Assembly: GCA_900074745.1 (NCBI GenBank)
Contig: LT598462.1
Location: 62,001-126,000 of the forward strand
Length of the DNA: 64,000 nt
DNA from: Lachancea mirantina
Lineage: Eukaryota; Ascomycota; Saccharomycetes; Saccharomycetales; Saccharomycetaceae
Reading direction: 5' to 3'
Part shown: one piece after another, positions 30,401 to 37,991 of the stretch
Layout: each line of letters begins with the position of its first letter
Numbering within the stretch: the first letter of the stretch is position 1
Made by a program: the position numbers and the translations under genes
Notes under the pieces: model-generated
Databases searched by the model: none
What the model was told of the DNA's origin: nothing
What the model saw: the letters and a program-made list of their open reading frames with translations, nothing else

Positions 30401-31513
30401 GAAAGAGAAGCATACCTGGAAAAATCCATGACGGGGTTCGTCCACCATAGCAACCAAGAACGCCCCAAGTCTCTCTCGCTGGCTCAAAGTGGGGCAGATG
30501 ATAGAGTGCATGATGACAAAGAAAATATACTTTGGTTATATTCTCTCTTGGATTTCACCAATAAATGGATATTCCAAATCTTGTCAAAGTACCTCTTCCA
30601 GAAGTTGTTGGTTGAAGACGAAAGGGAAGCCAAGATAAGAACTTTGATTTTAGAAATTCTTCGGATAAGTGACTACAATAATTTGTGCGCGAAATTGTTT
30701 GACGATTTAACTGACGCCGAACTAGTCCGACTCCTTTTATCCGCAATTGAAGGCGATTTCCTCCAAAAATGCATGAAATCAGATAAAATCTCCATGAACT
30801 ATTACTTCATCGTCCTTGAGATTGTTACTTCTTTTTCCAAGACGTTTGCTAGATTGCATTTCGATTCGAGTTACTTCAACTATGAGAACTTAGAACTTTT
30901 CACGCAATGTGCTCGATACTTCATTAACATGTCCTCTGCGGAGTTGAAAGAGAATGAGATTAAATTGGATGTTTATCTAAAACTGATAATCGTACAGCAG
31001 CAAAATGTCTTCAAAGAGCTCGTTGAGGAGCTCAATAGAAGTGAATCCGAGCTTATTGAAAGATTGTGCGCACTTTTTGAGAAAATAGATTTCAATCTCA
31101 AAATCAAACTGTTACTCTATGATATTTTAAGCTCAATGAGATCATTTATGATATATGCGTCAACGTCAAGGGGACCGCAAGATACAAAAGAGAATCTTCT
31201 CAAATCAAAGATACCTGATTGTTTGCTGAACCTCCCACCATTTAAAATTTCTTTATTCATGAAAAGAAGCTCAGAGTTAAGCGACAGTCAAGACCTGTTA
31301 GGTTTGCAGACATTTAGCACCTCGGTAAAGATGGTTTCTGATCACGAGTACTTCATGTTTAACAACGAAACCGAAGAGTTTGATTGCCCTTTGACGCTTA
31401 GCCCATTTCATTGCCTGGTTAATTATCAAGAAGACAGAAGTGCGGATTTTAATAATACTCCGCTAAGTATGAGCTTGTTTGGTGCAAGATTTGATAAGAA
31501 GAATCCCACCTAA
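27413..31513 (+). CDS. SRB8: Mediator kinase-module subunit Srb8/Med12
   Basis: The 1366-residue protein aligns by eye with S. cerevisiae Srb8 (1427) over most of its length. It starts at ATG 27413 (MIPNKCLLSPPEDLHSL, compare YLLTPPDDLH); the frame extends upstream only from a TTG. Shared landmarks include VNFESISARSSLQESL, LTDHRRELWLQE, SYFLKLLGNCYTLQL, KVPTYIRKIISSGILYL, INLKISPLMRSQYNMVL and the end SLFGARFDKKNPT. Med12/Srb8 joins Med13, cyclin C and Cdk8 in the module that represses or tunes core Mediator. Tup1, another corepressor, is encoded 13 kb away. It converges on ZRG17 over about 200 bases. Confidence 0.96.
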   Translation: MIPNKCLLSPPEDLHSLTRPNSTQIYPDFSPWTHTQLEDKILISSVSRGYYNSAKVNFESISARSSLQESLSAISEGLADRFTEIVHIREEEINKISGISKRDGKVRFDILCGPGFSLPTRVTLTDHRRELWLQEVSNPHSSLLAVSRTVPQILKRRYVLEQCCTKQIPIFKAVWLIRCSFSMEWKIMMTKHKAQSSDQVCAKLYKEWTGSIVHILERLVFEMTQYSGDASQLKAWKKRSSYFLKLLGNCYTLQLLDRNIFHHWLAELLGKVENFECLPLTLHIASIFWDGICQTTESNSTSEGLFLVSKVTKALLHKYYLISRSRSMLNDEQYLINDVKKNAKIESALLKKMKSMILQIFHEQSMEAFIMPNSNWDLYKPCLYEILNIDKVRNLEGDWGNEHKKLELIVFRNDSLKFDGIPDNSFGTPEPVRNSFEGINGLFVTNFHLKLKKVDCELTDLLDFNSPCDDWLFYAENKLNRIGQIVQMILWAVHPSRRSHYEASYLVAKIMLLKMNSQDSFQEHNIEDIVWALIFRFARIPQDEFQTHVNINKLHQILNILIGYGLIKVPTYIRKIISSGILYLASSEDKFFHCRLLINLKISPLMRSQYNMVLKNVMEYDSTYFEQNNYEELLIMLESAKDSLLSNEYDFVKIVPFSVKFMCSEWYLNLICSPGDDMLPQIEKEDILEKYNIFCDKLKEFNHFYKWVEFITYHQLLTDLESLECLADILMNHERLFSLLINDQILMMKTLIHLYTKSMATQESNFPQLYEFSPLWKFFTKKFQYALDMDPDLHICLTEVCEGEKAAIEQLKKSQDLTIKLYASLRQDSCLLNSDNTHFSFASIFQQNLKSIFNTKDRSSLVLAKRSLRLLFLANPNDYKKFMSVYLKRRNFKLSDLIFLISAKLMSFELINNVLGEQYLTKLLKDGDGAISVSYQLLKTKFINHNFKFVLKLCSGPSTFDFELFDYLVLKHNCSISKRRQISYTFYQLMSNLMEPEREAYLEKSMTGFVHHSNQERPKSLSLAQSGADDRVHDDKENILWLYSLLDFTNKWIFQILSKYLFQKLLVEDEREAKIRTLILEILRISDYNNLCAKLFDDLTDAELVRLLLSAIEGDFLQKCMKSDKISMNYYFIVLEIVTSFSKTFARLHFDSSYFNYENLELFTQCARYFINMSSAELKENEIKLDVYLKLIIVQQQNVFKELVEELNRSESELIERLCALFEKIDFNLKIKLLLYDILSSMRSFMIYASTSRGPQDTKENLLKSKIPDCLLNLPPFKISLFMKRSSELSDSQDLLGLQTFSTSVKMVSDHEYFMFNNETEEFDCPLTLSPFHCLVNYQEDRSADFNNTPLSMSLFGARFDKKNPT

Positions 31514-31716
31514 CGTGGTTCCTTGACATACGTTCGTTGTAAATCAATTCATCTAACGATATTATGGCGCGACTGAGCATGCTACAGTAATGAGCTGGAT
31601 TTAAATTAAATGTATTCGAATCTACGAATTTCTACAAGGGCTTGAATCATCTCACGTCAAAAAGATCTTGAGAGACTTGTTCGATGGATCAGGACACAGA
31701 ATCTTCGCAACAAAAG

Positions 31717-33426
31717 CTACAGTCTTTCAATTTCAATAGTCGTTTCAGCTCCCTTCAAAATTCTTTTGATGCGTTTATCTATAGCCAGACGCAGTCTCAG
31801 CTCGTCTTCGTTTGATCCACCTTTTATTGTTAATTTCAACAGAACAATATATTGATCAAAACTTACTTTAGCAATTTTCAAATCGTCATAGTTGAGCAAA
31901 CATTTCTCCCTGAAAACAGGTTCCTCTTCAACGCTTTTTACGATGCTTACTTTCACACGCGACGCATTACTGTCCTTTCCGTCCAGTGACCCATTGGAAA
32001 CACGCGAGCTTATGTGAGACTTGTTGCCCGCTGACTTATGCCTCAATCCTGACCGCGCCCCATCTTCATCTTCATCTTCATCTTCATCGTTCAGGATCAA
32101 GCCCTTTAGTGACATGGGAGAGAATCCCATCAGCAAAATACTTGAAGTCCACTTGGCAATCGTCCATCCATATGAAATGATAAAGATTGAAAGAAGGACG
32201 GTGGCAAATTGGTCAATACGCGAGTAACCTGAAATCAACGGAAAGACGGTCAAATACGCAATATAGGTGCAGGTAACGATAGGATTTTTCGTTTTATACT
32301 TTGTGTGCGCATTTGATTGGAAAGTCCAGGTCAAGCAAAATATGGACAACAAAAAATTTAGAGCTAGCAGTGCAAACCATAAGTGTTCGTCGCTTGGTGT
32401 TTGGAAGCTTGCATGGGATCCATGTGAGTGTAAAATTTTTGGAGCAATATCGTCGTGACCCTCATGTCCAGACGACTCAACAAAGGCAACAATGCTTTCT
32501 TCTAGCACGTGGAAAAAGAGATCTAATCCCATGAAACATAGAGACACCGCCAGGGCAAAACTGAGGAGAACATCGATACGATTAAGTCCAAAAGGAAACG
32601 TGATCGTTCCCGTCTTCCAGACTTGAAATTGAGATAAATTCTCCACTAAAATGATGGCTCCAGAGCCTAAAACGTCATAAAGAATGAAATGCGAGAGGGT
32701 GACGAAATTACTCCATGATTTTGAATGTCCAACGCGAAATGTAACAACGCAGGATATGAGTTGCGCGACTGCTGTGGTCAACTGTATGTAACCACGAGGC
32801 CAAGGGATGTTCGACCTAAGGTCAGCCAGATCAGGCAATGGTAATGATTTGACAATGTTGAGGGGTATTTTTACTTCTGGTTCTTGGAAAAAATTCATTG
32901 ATACAGATGAATGTTTGTATCGATGGCCTCTTCTAAATTGAGTTCTGGATGTGGCGGATCCTGCCGACGAAGGTGGCTGCAAGGACGCCGAAGAGAAGTT
33001 AAATGGTGCATCCAGGATAATTGAGGGTCTCCTTTTCGATCTGTCTGGCGACGAAGATTTTTCTACCCTTACAGGAGAGCGGTTTCGAGTAGATGACAGG
33101 GGCGGCAGTTTCGGACCCGGAAGATACCTTGAGTGACGTTTGTTTTCAAAATTTGCATTACCAGGCCCCAGCGACCCAGAGTCCTCACCAAAACTGAATC
33201 CCTGGTTGTAGATGAAGCTGCTACTCGAGTTATTAGCCTCTTGATTGGAGTACAGAGATGCGGGACGTTGCGGCGTATTGATTCCTCCAAGGTCTGGAGG
33301 TGGTATGTCTGTGCCATGCAATTCTTCTTCCTCAATGCAGTTCATCCTCTGTGGGGTGGAATTAAGGTTCCCTAAAGGCACATGTACGCTCAGTTCTTCT
33401 TGCTTCGCAGGCCGCGGAGAATCCAT
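31717..33426 (-). CDS. ZRG17: Endoplasmic reticulum zinc transporter subunit Zrg17
   Basis: The 569-residue protein starts at ATG 33426 (upstream frame opens with TTG). A Ser/Pro-rich disordered N-terminus of about 200 residues precedes roughly six membrane segments, among them FVTLSHFILYDVLGSGAIIL and LWFALLALNFLLSIFCLTW. A short acidic loop (NDEDEDEDEDG) and a soluble C-terminal domain ending in LRLAIDKRIKRILKGAE follow. This is the cation diffusion facilitator layout. In S. cerevisiae Zrg17 pairs with Msc2 to bring zinc into the ER. Position after DBP6 and before COQ2 matches YNR038W-YNR039C-YNR041C, with SRB8 from the sister block set between. Confidence 0.9.
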   Translation of the reverse strand: MDSPRPAKQEELSVHVPLGNLNSTPQRMNCIEEEELHGTDIPPPDLGGINTPQRPASLYSNQEANNSSSSFIYNQGFSFGEDSGSLGPGNANFENKRHSRYLPGPKLPPLSSTRNRSPVRVEKSSSPDRSKRRPSIILDAPFNFSSASLQPPSSAGSATSRTQFRRGHRYKHSSVSMNFFQEPEVKIPLNIVKSLPLPDLADLRSNIPWPRGYIQLTTAVAQLISCVVTFRVGHSKSWSNFVTLSHFILYDVLGSGAIILVENLSQFQVWKTGTITFPFGLNRIDVLLSFALAVSLCFMGLDLFFHVLEESIVAFVESSGHEGHDDIAPKILHSHGSHASFQTPSDEHLWFALLALNFLLSIFCLTWTFQSNAHTKYKTKNPIVTCTYIAYLTVFPLISGYSRIDQFATVLLSIFIISYGWTIAKWTSSILLMGFSPMSLKGLILNDEDEDEDEDGARSGLRHKSAGNKSHISSRVSNGSLDGKDSNASRVKVSIVKSVEEEPVFREKCLLNYDDLKIAKVSFDQYIVLLKLTIKGGSNEDELRLRLAIDKRIKRILKGAETTIEIERL

Positions 33427-34342
33427 TCTTGAGATGTACGAAACCCTAGGATTTTGAATTAATTCTTGCGTCAACAGAGTCAACAAACCAGAGTATCAGT
33501 GGTATCGTTGGAAGCTCTCCAGAAAAGACTCTGTTGTTTCTCCTATGGTCTCCACCGTACTGGTTAAGGTTCGAAATCGGGAAGAATGACAATTTTCAGA
33601 GGTTTAGACCCTTTAGCAGAAATCACGTGACTATACGCTAAATCAACATCACGTGAATTATTTTAGTCCTTGCCCATTGACGACCATTTAGTTAGATCAA
33701 TTTGAGCTCCCATGGCATTTGGAATACTTTCAAAGGCGCTTAGTGGTACGTGTGCGACATCTGTCTAGTGTTTGGAGGTTTTTTTAAGGCTTTTTTGCAA
33801 ACGGAACTCCGACGCTCCTCAAGATATCTTCCTCATCATGGTTTGGGAAGCAGTCCAGAAAGCATTTGGCCACGACGTCATTGTCGCAGCATAGAGAAGG
33901 ATGAAAAAACTATTCTTTTGCAACATGTTAATTAAGCCAAGCACAAAATCTATTGCAGGAAAATCTCAATTTTAATTGAGGGAGTGAAAAAGGATAATTT
34001 GTCCTTGAGGTGCTTGCTTTAATTAAGCATATCGCGCGCCGCGCCTTGTGCAGGTTCTCAAAGACGTTTATACAAATCTTGAAATCAGCTCCAGCTGTTG
34101 TTTTAGCGACGAAATACTCTTTTGAGGAAGTGTTCCTAGCTTAATTTAGAATCGCGTATTTCAGCGTTACTAATATTTTCACGTTGAGCTCGCCAGCATA
34201 TAGCTGAATTTGCTGTTCATTTCCTCGCTAGCTTGTTGTTGTTGCCTCGTCGTTGTCTTATAAAGCGTGTTTTAGATTAGATATCATTATGAAGTGTCAG
34301 AAATAATTAGAAGGTGGTAACTTGCAAAATTTTAAAGACTTC
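33427..34342. promoter_or_regulatory. Divergent ZRG17-COQ2 intergenic region with two TCACGTGA sites
   Basis: TCACGTGA is at 33623-33630 and again at 33649-33656, about 200 bases upstream of ZRG17; paired sites suggest a functional Cbf1/bHLH element. No known small gene was recognised. An ATG frame at 33712-33894 is interrupted by one in-frame TAG and is discussed under findings. The remainder is AT-rich promoter DNA for COQ2. Confidence 0.5.
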
Positions 34343-35452
34343 ATGCCGAAAATTTACGGACCATTGAGGCTTCACGTTATGCCTAGGTTGAGGCTAGGCA
34401 CTTTGGGTTTGTATAGGCACAATTTTTTGTGCGCAAAGACCTATTTTAGGTGTATTTCGAGTGTTCAGAACAAGAAACCTGAGGAAGCGTTTTCTCTCGA
34501 GGAGCTTCGCACCGCGCGAGAAGCTCGACTCAAAGGACTGGGACCTTACGTCTCGAAACTCCCAGCAAAAGTTATTCCGTATGCTGAATTGATGAGACTT
34601 GAGAAGCCAGTTGGGACTTGGCTACTTTACATACCATGCACTTGGGCTATTACCATAGCAGCTACTGAGACTATGGCTCCTCTTTCGTCTACTTTGTGGA
34701 CTTTGACGCTGTTTGGTGTTGGATCGCTTATTATGAGAGGTGCAGGTTGCACCATAAACGATCTTTTGGATCGCAATCTGGACAATAAGGTGGTTAGGAC
34801 CGTTGAACGACCCATAGCGTCGGGCCGTGTAACACCTGCCAAAGCAATCACGTTTCTCGGAGTCCAAACTGCCGTCGGTGTCGGAATCTTGACCCAATTG
34901 CCCGCCGAGTGCTTTTGGCTGGGATTATCATCGCTGCCCTTGGTTTTCACGTATCCACTATTCAAGCGATTTACATACTACCCGCAACTCGTTCTCAGCG
35001 CATGTTTCAATTGGGGATCTCTTCTTGGGTTTCCCGCAATGGGCATTTTCGATTGGCCAACAATGGCGCCTTTGTACGTGAGTACCTTCCTGTGGTGTAT
35101 GACTTATGACACTATTTATGCGCACCAGGACAAAAAATTTGACGTTGGAGCCGGGATCAAGTCTACCGCGTTAGCGTGGGGCGACAAGTCTAGAAGTATC
35201 TGCACAGCAATGTCTGTGGCACAAATGGGTTCTATGACGCTCGTGGGTCTGAACAGTGGAATGCTACTAGGACCTGGTTTCTTAGGTGGTCTCGCAATTT
35301 TTGGATACAGGCTTTTTAAAATGGTTCGCAAGGTGGACCTTGACAACCCTGCCAATTGCTGGAAATATTTCAAAAGTAACATCCAAAGCGGTTTGATTTT
35401 CAGTGCTGCCCTATTTTTCGATTACATTCTGAAGCTTCTGGGGTTTTTGTAA
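34343..35452 (+). CDS. COQ2: 4-hydroxybenzoate polyprenyltransferase Coq2
   Basis: The 369-residue protein is a UbiA-family prenyltransferase close to S. cerevisiae Coq2 (372). A basic N-terminus is the likely mitochondrial presequence. The first aspartate motif NDLLDRNLDNKV lies near residues 138-149, followed by RPIASGRVTP. The second motif YDTIYAHQDKKFD lies near 255-267, and hydrophobic segments fill the rest. Coq2 joins the polyprenyl tail to 4-hydroxybenzoate at the inner membrane, the committed step of coenzyme Q synthesis. ATG 34343 is the first ATG; the frame extends upstream only to a TTG. Its stop lies just 24 bases from the stop of the converging YNR040W relative, so the transcripts must overlap. 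Confidence 0.96.
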   Translation: MPKIYGPLRLHVMPRLRLGTLGLYRHNFLCAKTYFRCISSVQNKKPEEAFSLEELRTAREARLKGLGPYVSKLPAKVIPYAELMRLEKPVGTWLLYIPCTWAITIAATETMAPLSSTLWTLTLFGVGSLIMRGAGCTINDLLDRNLDNKVVRTVERPIASGRVTPAKAITFLGVQTAVGVGILTQLPAECFWLGLSSLPLVFTYPLFKRFTYYPQLVLSACFNWGSLLGFPAMGIFDWPTMAPLYVSTFLWCMTYDTIYAHQDKKFDVGAGIKSTALAWGDKSRSICTAMSVAQMGSMTLVGLNSGMLLGPGFLGGLAIFGYRLFKMVRKVDLDNPANCWKYFKSNIQSGLIFSAALFFDYILKLLGFL

Positions 35453-35476
35453 ATTTATAGAGATCAAAATGTGTGT

Positions 35477-36367
35477 TCATTTTGGGGATTTATTAAGCAC
35501 AATACTTCTCGCTTCGCCCTTCAGCCTGGACCGCTGACTTTCACGCGCTACCAGGTCAAGTGCGTTGTCTTGTTTTCTTGTTTGAGTGTTAAATTCCTCT
35601 TTGGCAGTTTCCGGGGCAGCGAAATTCCATCTTTCAAGCGTCTTGACGGGTACGTTACCAAATAGCGCATCAAATACTCTCCCATCCCGATTCCAAATGT
35701 GACCAGATCGATTGACTATGTAAAACCTGTTCCAAAAGCCACTTGACGAGTCCGTAAGGAAGAATGCGAATGAAGCCTTGTCGTCAACGCCCTGATGCCC
35801 CACTCCGGTGAAAACGCGAGTCCGCTTGCTCAATGTGATTCTATCCAAGCCAACATGCTTGACCACGGGTTTTCCGGTGACGACAGCGCGACGCGCAACG
35901 GTACAGGCTCCGTTAGGAAGATAGGTTATGCTGGTGACGATTCGCGACGGCAGATACAGGGCTGCGGCTGAAAGTGCCAGCGGTATGACCGAAAGGGCAG
36001 CAGAGCCAGCAAAACGTCCGTAGAATCGCACGCGCGGGTTATCCCACCACCTTGCGTCGGGCTCGAGAGCTTTCCCTTCGTCCTCACTGTATAGTTCCAT
36101 CGTGCTGGACAGTGACCAATCGGCAAAGGACAGACCATAGGCAAGAAATACACCAGAAAGAAGCAGAGGGCCGAACCGCACGAGTCTAGGGGGGGTGTAA
36201 CTGTAAATCTTTTCTGGATTAGCGTTTCTGATCAGACCTGACAATTTGGAACCAAATGGAACTTCACCGCTTCTCATACCACGTCCTTGACGGAACACTA
36301 ATCTCCGCATCATGCCGCCGAATGAACCATGTCCCGACGGGCACTTAGAGCTTAAAAGACACGCCAT
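35477..36367 (-). CDS. Mitochondrial membrane protein related to YNR040W
   Basis: The 296-residue protein starts at ATG 36367. The N-terminus is basic and lacks acidic residues (MACLLSSKCPSGHGSFGGMMRRLVFRQGRGMRSG), fitting a mitochondrial presequence. Two hydrophobic segments follow: LVRFGPLLLSGVFLAYGLSFADW and FAGSAALSVIPLALSAAALYLP, with TPPRLVRFGP ahead of the first. The C-terminal part is soluble. Position beside COQ2 matches YNR040W-YNR041C, and S. cerevisiae YNR040W is a mitochondrial protein of unknown function. The layout also recalls the animal TMEM223 family, but that link is a suggestion only. Orthology rests mainly on position. Confidence 0.7.
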   Translation of the reverse strand: MACLLSSKCPSGHGSFGGMMRRLVFRQGRGMRSGEVPFGSKLSGLIRNANPEKIYSYTPPRLVRFGPLLLSGVFLAYGLSFADWSLSSTMELYSEDEGKALEPDARWWDNPRVRFYGRFAGSAALSVIPLALSAAALYLPSRIVTSITYLPNGACTVARRAVVTGKPVVKHVGLDRITLSKRTRVFTGVGHQGVDDKASFAFFLTDSSSGFWNRFYIVNRSGHIWNRDGRVFDALFGNVPVKTLERWNFAAPETAKEEFNTQTRKQDNALDLVARESQRSRLKGEARSIVLNKSPK

Positions 36368-36489
36368 GGCTTTAAAGGAGTCAAATGCTTGTTTCTTCAA
36401 CGGATAAAAACGCCGGACATGTTTGACAGTCTACACTTTGTTCTAAATCATACTTATAATAATTTTTTCAGCGACGCTTCACAGGTGCT

Positions 36490-36873
36490 TCACTCAAGGT
36501 CTTTGATGCCCTGGACTACGCCTCGCACGTCCGCACCAACGACCTTTCCGATGGGTTGTCCTTTTTTGGCGAAAACGAAAGTAGGCATCGCTGTGATTTG
36601 GCACTCTGCTGCAATTTCGGGCGATTCGTCAACGTCCACCTTGTAAAAAGCAACCGATGGCTTTTCCTTGCAGAGTTTCTCAATGTGAGGTGCCACGGCC
36701 TTGCAGGGCCCGCACCACGTTGCGTAAAAGTCAATTACACTCAGCCGATCTCCGGCAATAGCCTTCTGGAACTCGGCCAGAGACCGCAGCTGAGAAATCG
36801 AGCGTATGTGTTGGCGCGCGGCCACGACGCCACGGAATATACCGCCAGAGTGTTTCAACCCGACACTGTACAT
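36490..36873 (-). CDS. TRX3: Mitochondrial thioredoxin Trx3
   Basis: The 127-residue protein equals S. cerevisiae Trx3 in length. A basic leader (LKHSGGIFRGVVAARQHIRSIS) precedes a complete thioredoxin fold with active site WCGPC (cysteines 54 and 57), the conserved YKVDVDE strand and the cis-proline motif AMPTF. ATG 36873 is used; the frame continues upstream only from a TTG. Trx3 reduces mitochondrial targets with Trr2. It follows AHC2 on the same strand, as YCR082W-YCR083W in S. cerevisiae, but the pair is inverted relative to SRB8. Confidence 0.96.
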   Translation of the reverse strand: MYSVGLKHSGGIFRGVVAARQHIRSISQLRSLAEFQKAIAGDRLSVIDFYATWCGPCKAVAPHIEKLCKEKPSVAFYKVDVDESPEIAAECQITAMPTFVFAKKGQPIGKVVGADVRGVVQGIKDLE

Positions 36874-37177
36874 ATTTTCAACTTGTCGATTATTGGAATG
36901 CAAAATTCTGTGGGCCTTAGAGCCAAGCTCTTCGAGAGATAGGAATTGATCGGTAAGCTCTTCCTTGGTCTAGCCGTTTTCCTAATTGTTCGTCTAACGT
37001 GATTGATTCAATCTCAAATCACGTTTCACGGATACCCTCTTTGTACCCATTTCCCAGGCACACTTTATATCATCACGTACGGATTCAATTCCTGGTTTTC
37101 ATGAGATCCCAGGGGAGTCGTGTCCCCACCCCCGATCGTTCCTGGGGGCCTCAAGTTTCTGGCCTTAAGACGCTTGA

Positions 37178-37594
37178 TCACTCGCCCATATCGAGCCCAA
37201 TGCTACTGCACTCATTGGCCAATGGTGCAGGCGCGTATCGGGTAGCGTAGTCGCCCGCGTCGATCCCGTAGCGTGTCCAGTCAACCGTGGGAGCGTGGGC
37301 TGCGGCGGCGCTACGCGCGCGGCCGCCCGCTTCCAGGGTGAAAACCTCGCGCAGAAGGCTACGATTTGCTGCCAGGGCCTCGACCAGTTCCTGGTAGCTA
37401 TGTGTCTTGTCGAGTTCTGCATACAGCAGCTGCAGCTGCTTTACAAAACCCGTTTGTTGCCGCAGCTTGCCATGCAAATGCGTGCTGGCGTGCGCTAGCA
37501 GCGAGAAGTCCGAATTATCAGTAAGGTCGGCAGCTTGGAACCTCTTCACGAATCCGTGCAGATCGTGTCCCGGTTCCTCTTGATCCGGATGCAT
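37178..37594 (-). CDS. AHC2: ADA histone acetyltransferase complex subunit Ahc2
   Basis: The 138-residue protein resembles S. cerevisiae Ahc2 (128). The core has SLLAHASTHLHGKLRQQTGF, a helical stretch KQLQLLYAELDKTHSYQELVEALA, then LREVFTLE, which parallel the yeast ATTHLNGELKRQT, TNSYEELI and VRELFTLD. Ahc2 is a small subunit specific to the Ada2/Gcn5/Ada3 ADA complex. The C-terminus (about 45 residues, Ala-rich) has no clear match. The order AHC2-TRX3 supports the call. The gene is GC-rich compared with the loci before 36 kb. Confidence 0.85.
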   Translation of the reverse strand: MHPDQEEPGHDLHGFVKRFQAADLTDNSDFSLLAHASTHLHGKLRQQTGFVKQLQLLYAELDKTHSYQELVEALAANRSLLREVFTLEAGGRARSAAAAHAPTVDWTRYGIDAGDYATRYAPAPLANECSSIGLDMGE

Positions 37595-37991
37595 GTGTTT
37601 AGAGTTTAGACGCGTTCTTTAGCATCTGTATCAAGGTGGCAAGGCGTTGTAGTTTCATGAAGGCAATCTCCGGTTTATTAAGTAAAATTCAAAAACTAAT
37701 GAAAATTTTTTAGAAAAGACGAGCAAATCGCGGCTCGCAGGGATCGAAGAGGAGATAGTCCCTGGTTCGAGTCTCATGATAGGTGCGATTTGAAAATTAA
37801 CTTGAGAAGAGGAGACAGGGTCCAGGGCTTTATCGCTGTATTAAAATATACCAAGTACGCAGGGTGTATTAGCTATTCAGGCGGCAATCGTTCGTTCACT
37901 ATCGCTTGGATAGTCTAGTGTGTTCTCTTCTGTTAGTGGTCTCTCATCAAAATGCATAAAAATCATTCTACAACTTGTATAACTTCGCAGA
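37595..37991. other. Intergenic region before AHC2 containing a stable hairpin
   Basis: This interval separates the AHC2 start from the end of the lactate-oxidase-type gene on the same strand. Apart from the hairpin at 37724-37792 I see no gene. A B-box-like GGTTCGAGTC is embedded in the hairpin, but no tRNA cloverleaf can be drawn. Confidence 0.5.
37724..37792. repeat. Long nested hairpin with a B-box-like motif
   Basis: CAAATCGC (37724-37731) pairs perfectly with GCGATTTG (37785-37792). Inside, GGCTCG pairs with CGAGTC (one wobble), and inside that CAGGGA pairs with TCCCTG around a 15-nt loop. A single-stranded stretch of about 11 bases separates the inner arm from the outer 3' strand. The middle part reads GGTTCGAGTC, like a Pol III B-box. 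It could be a tRNA relic, a small structured RNA or a processing hairpin. Confidence 0.5.

Noticed and set aside
33540-33590. tRNA with B-box-like GGTTCGAAATC
   Set aside because: The T-stem does not pair and there is no acceptor stem.
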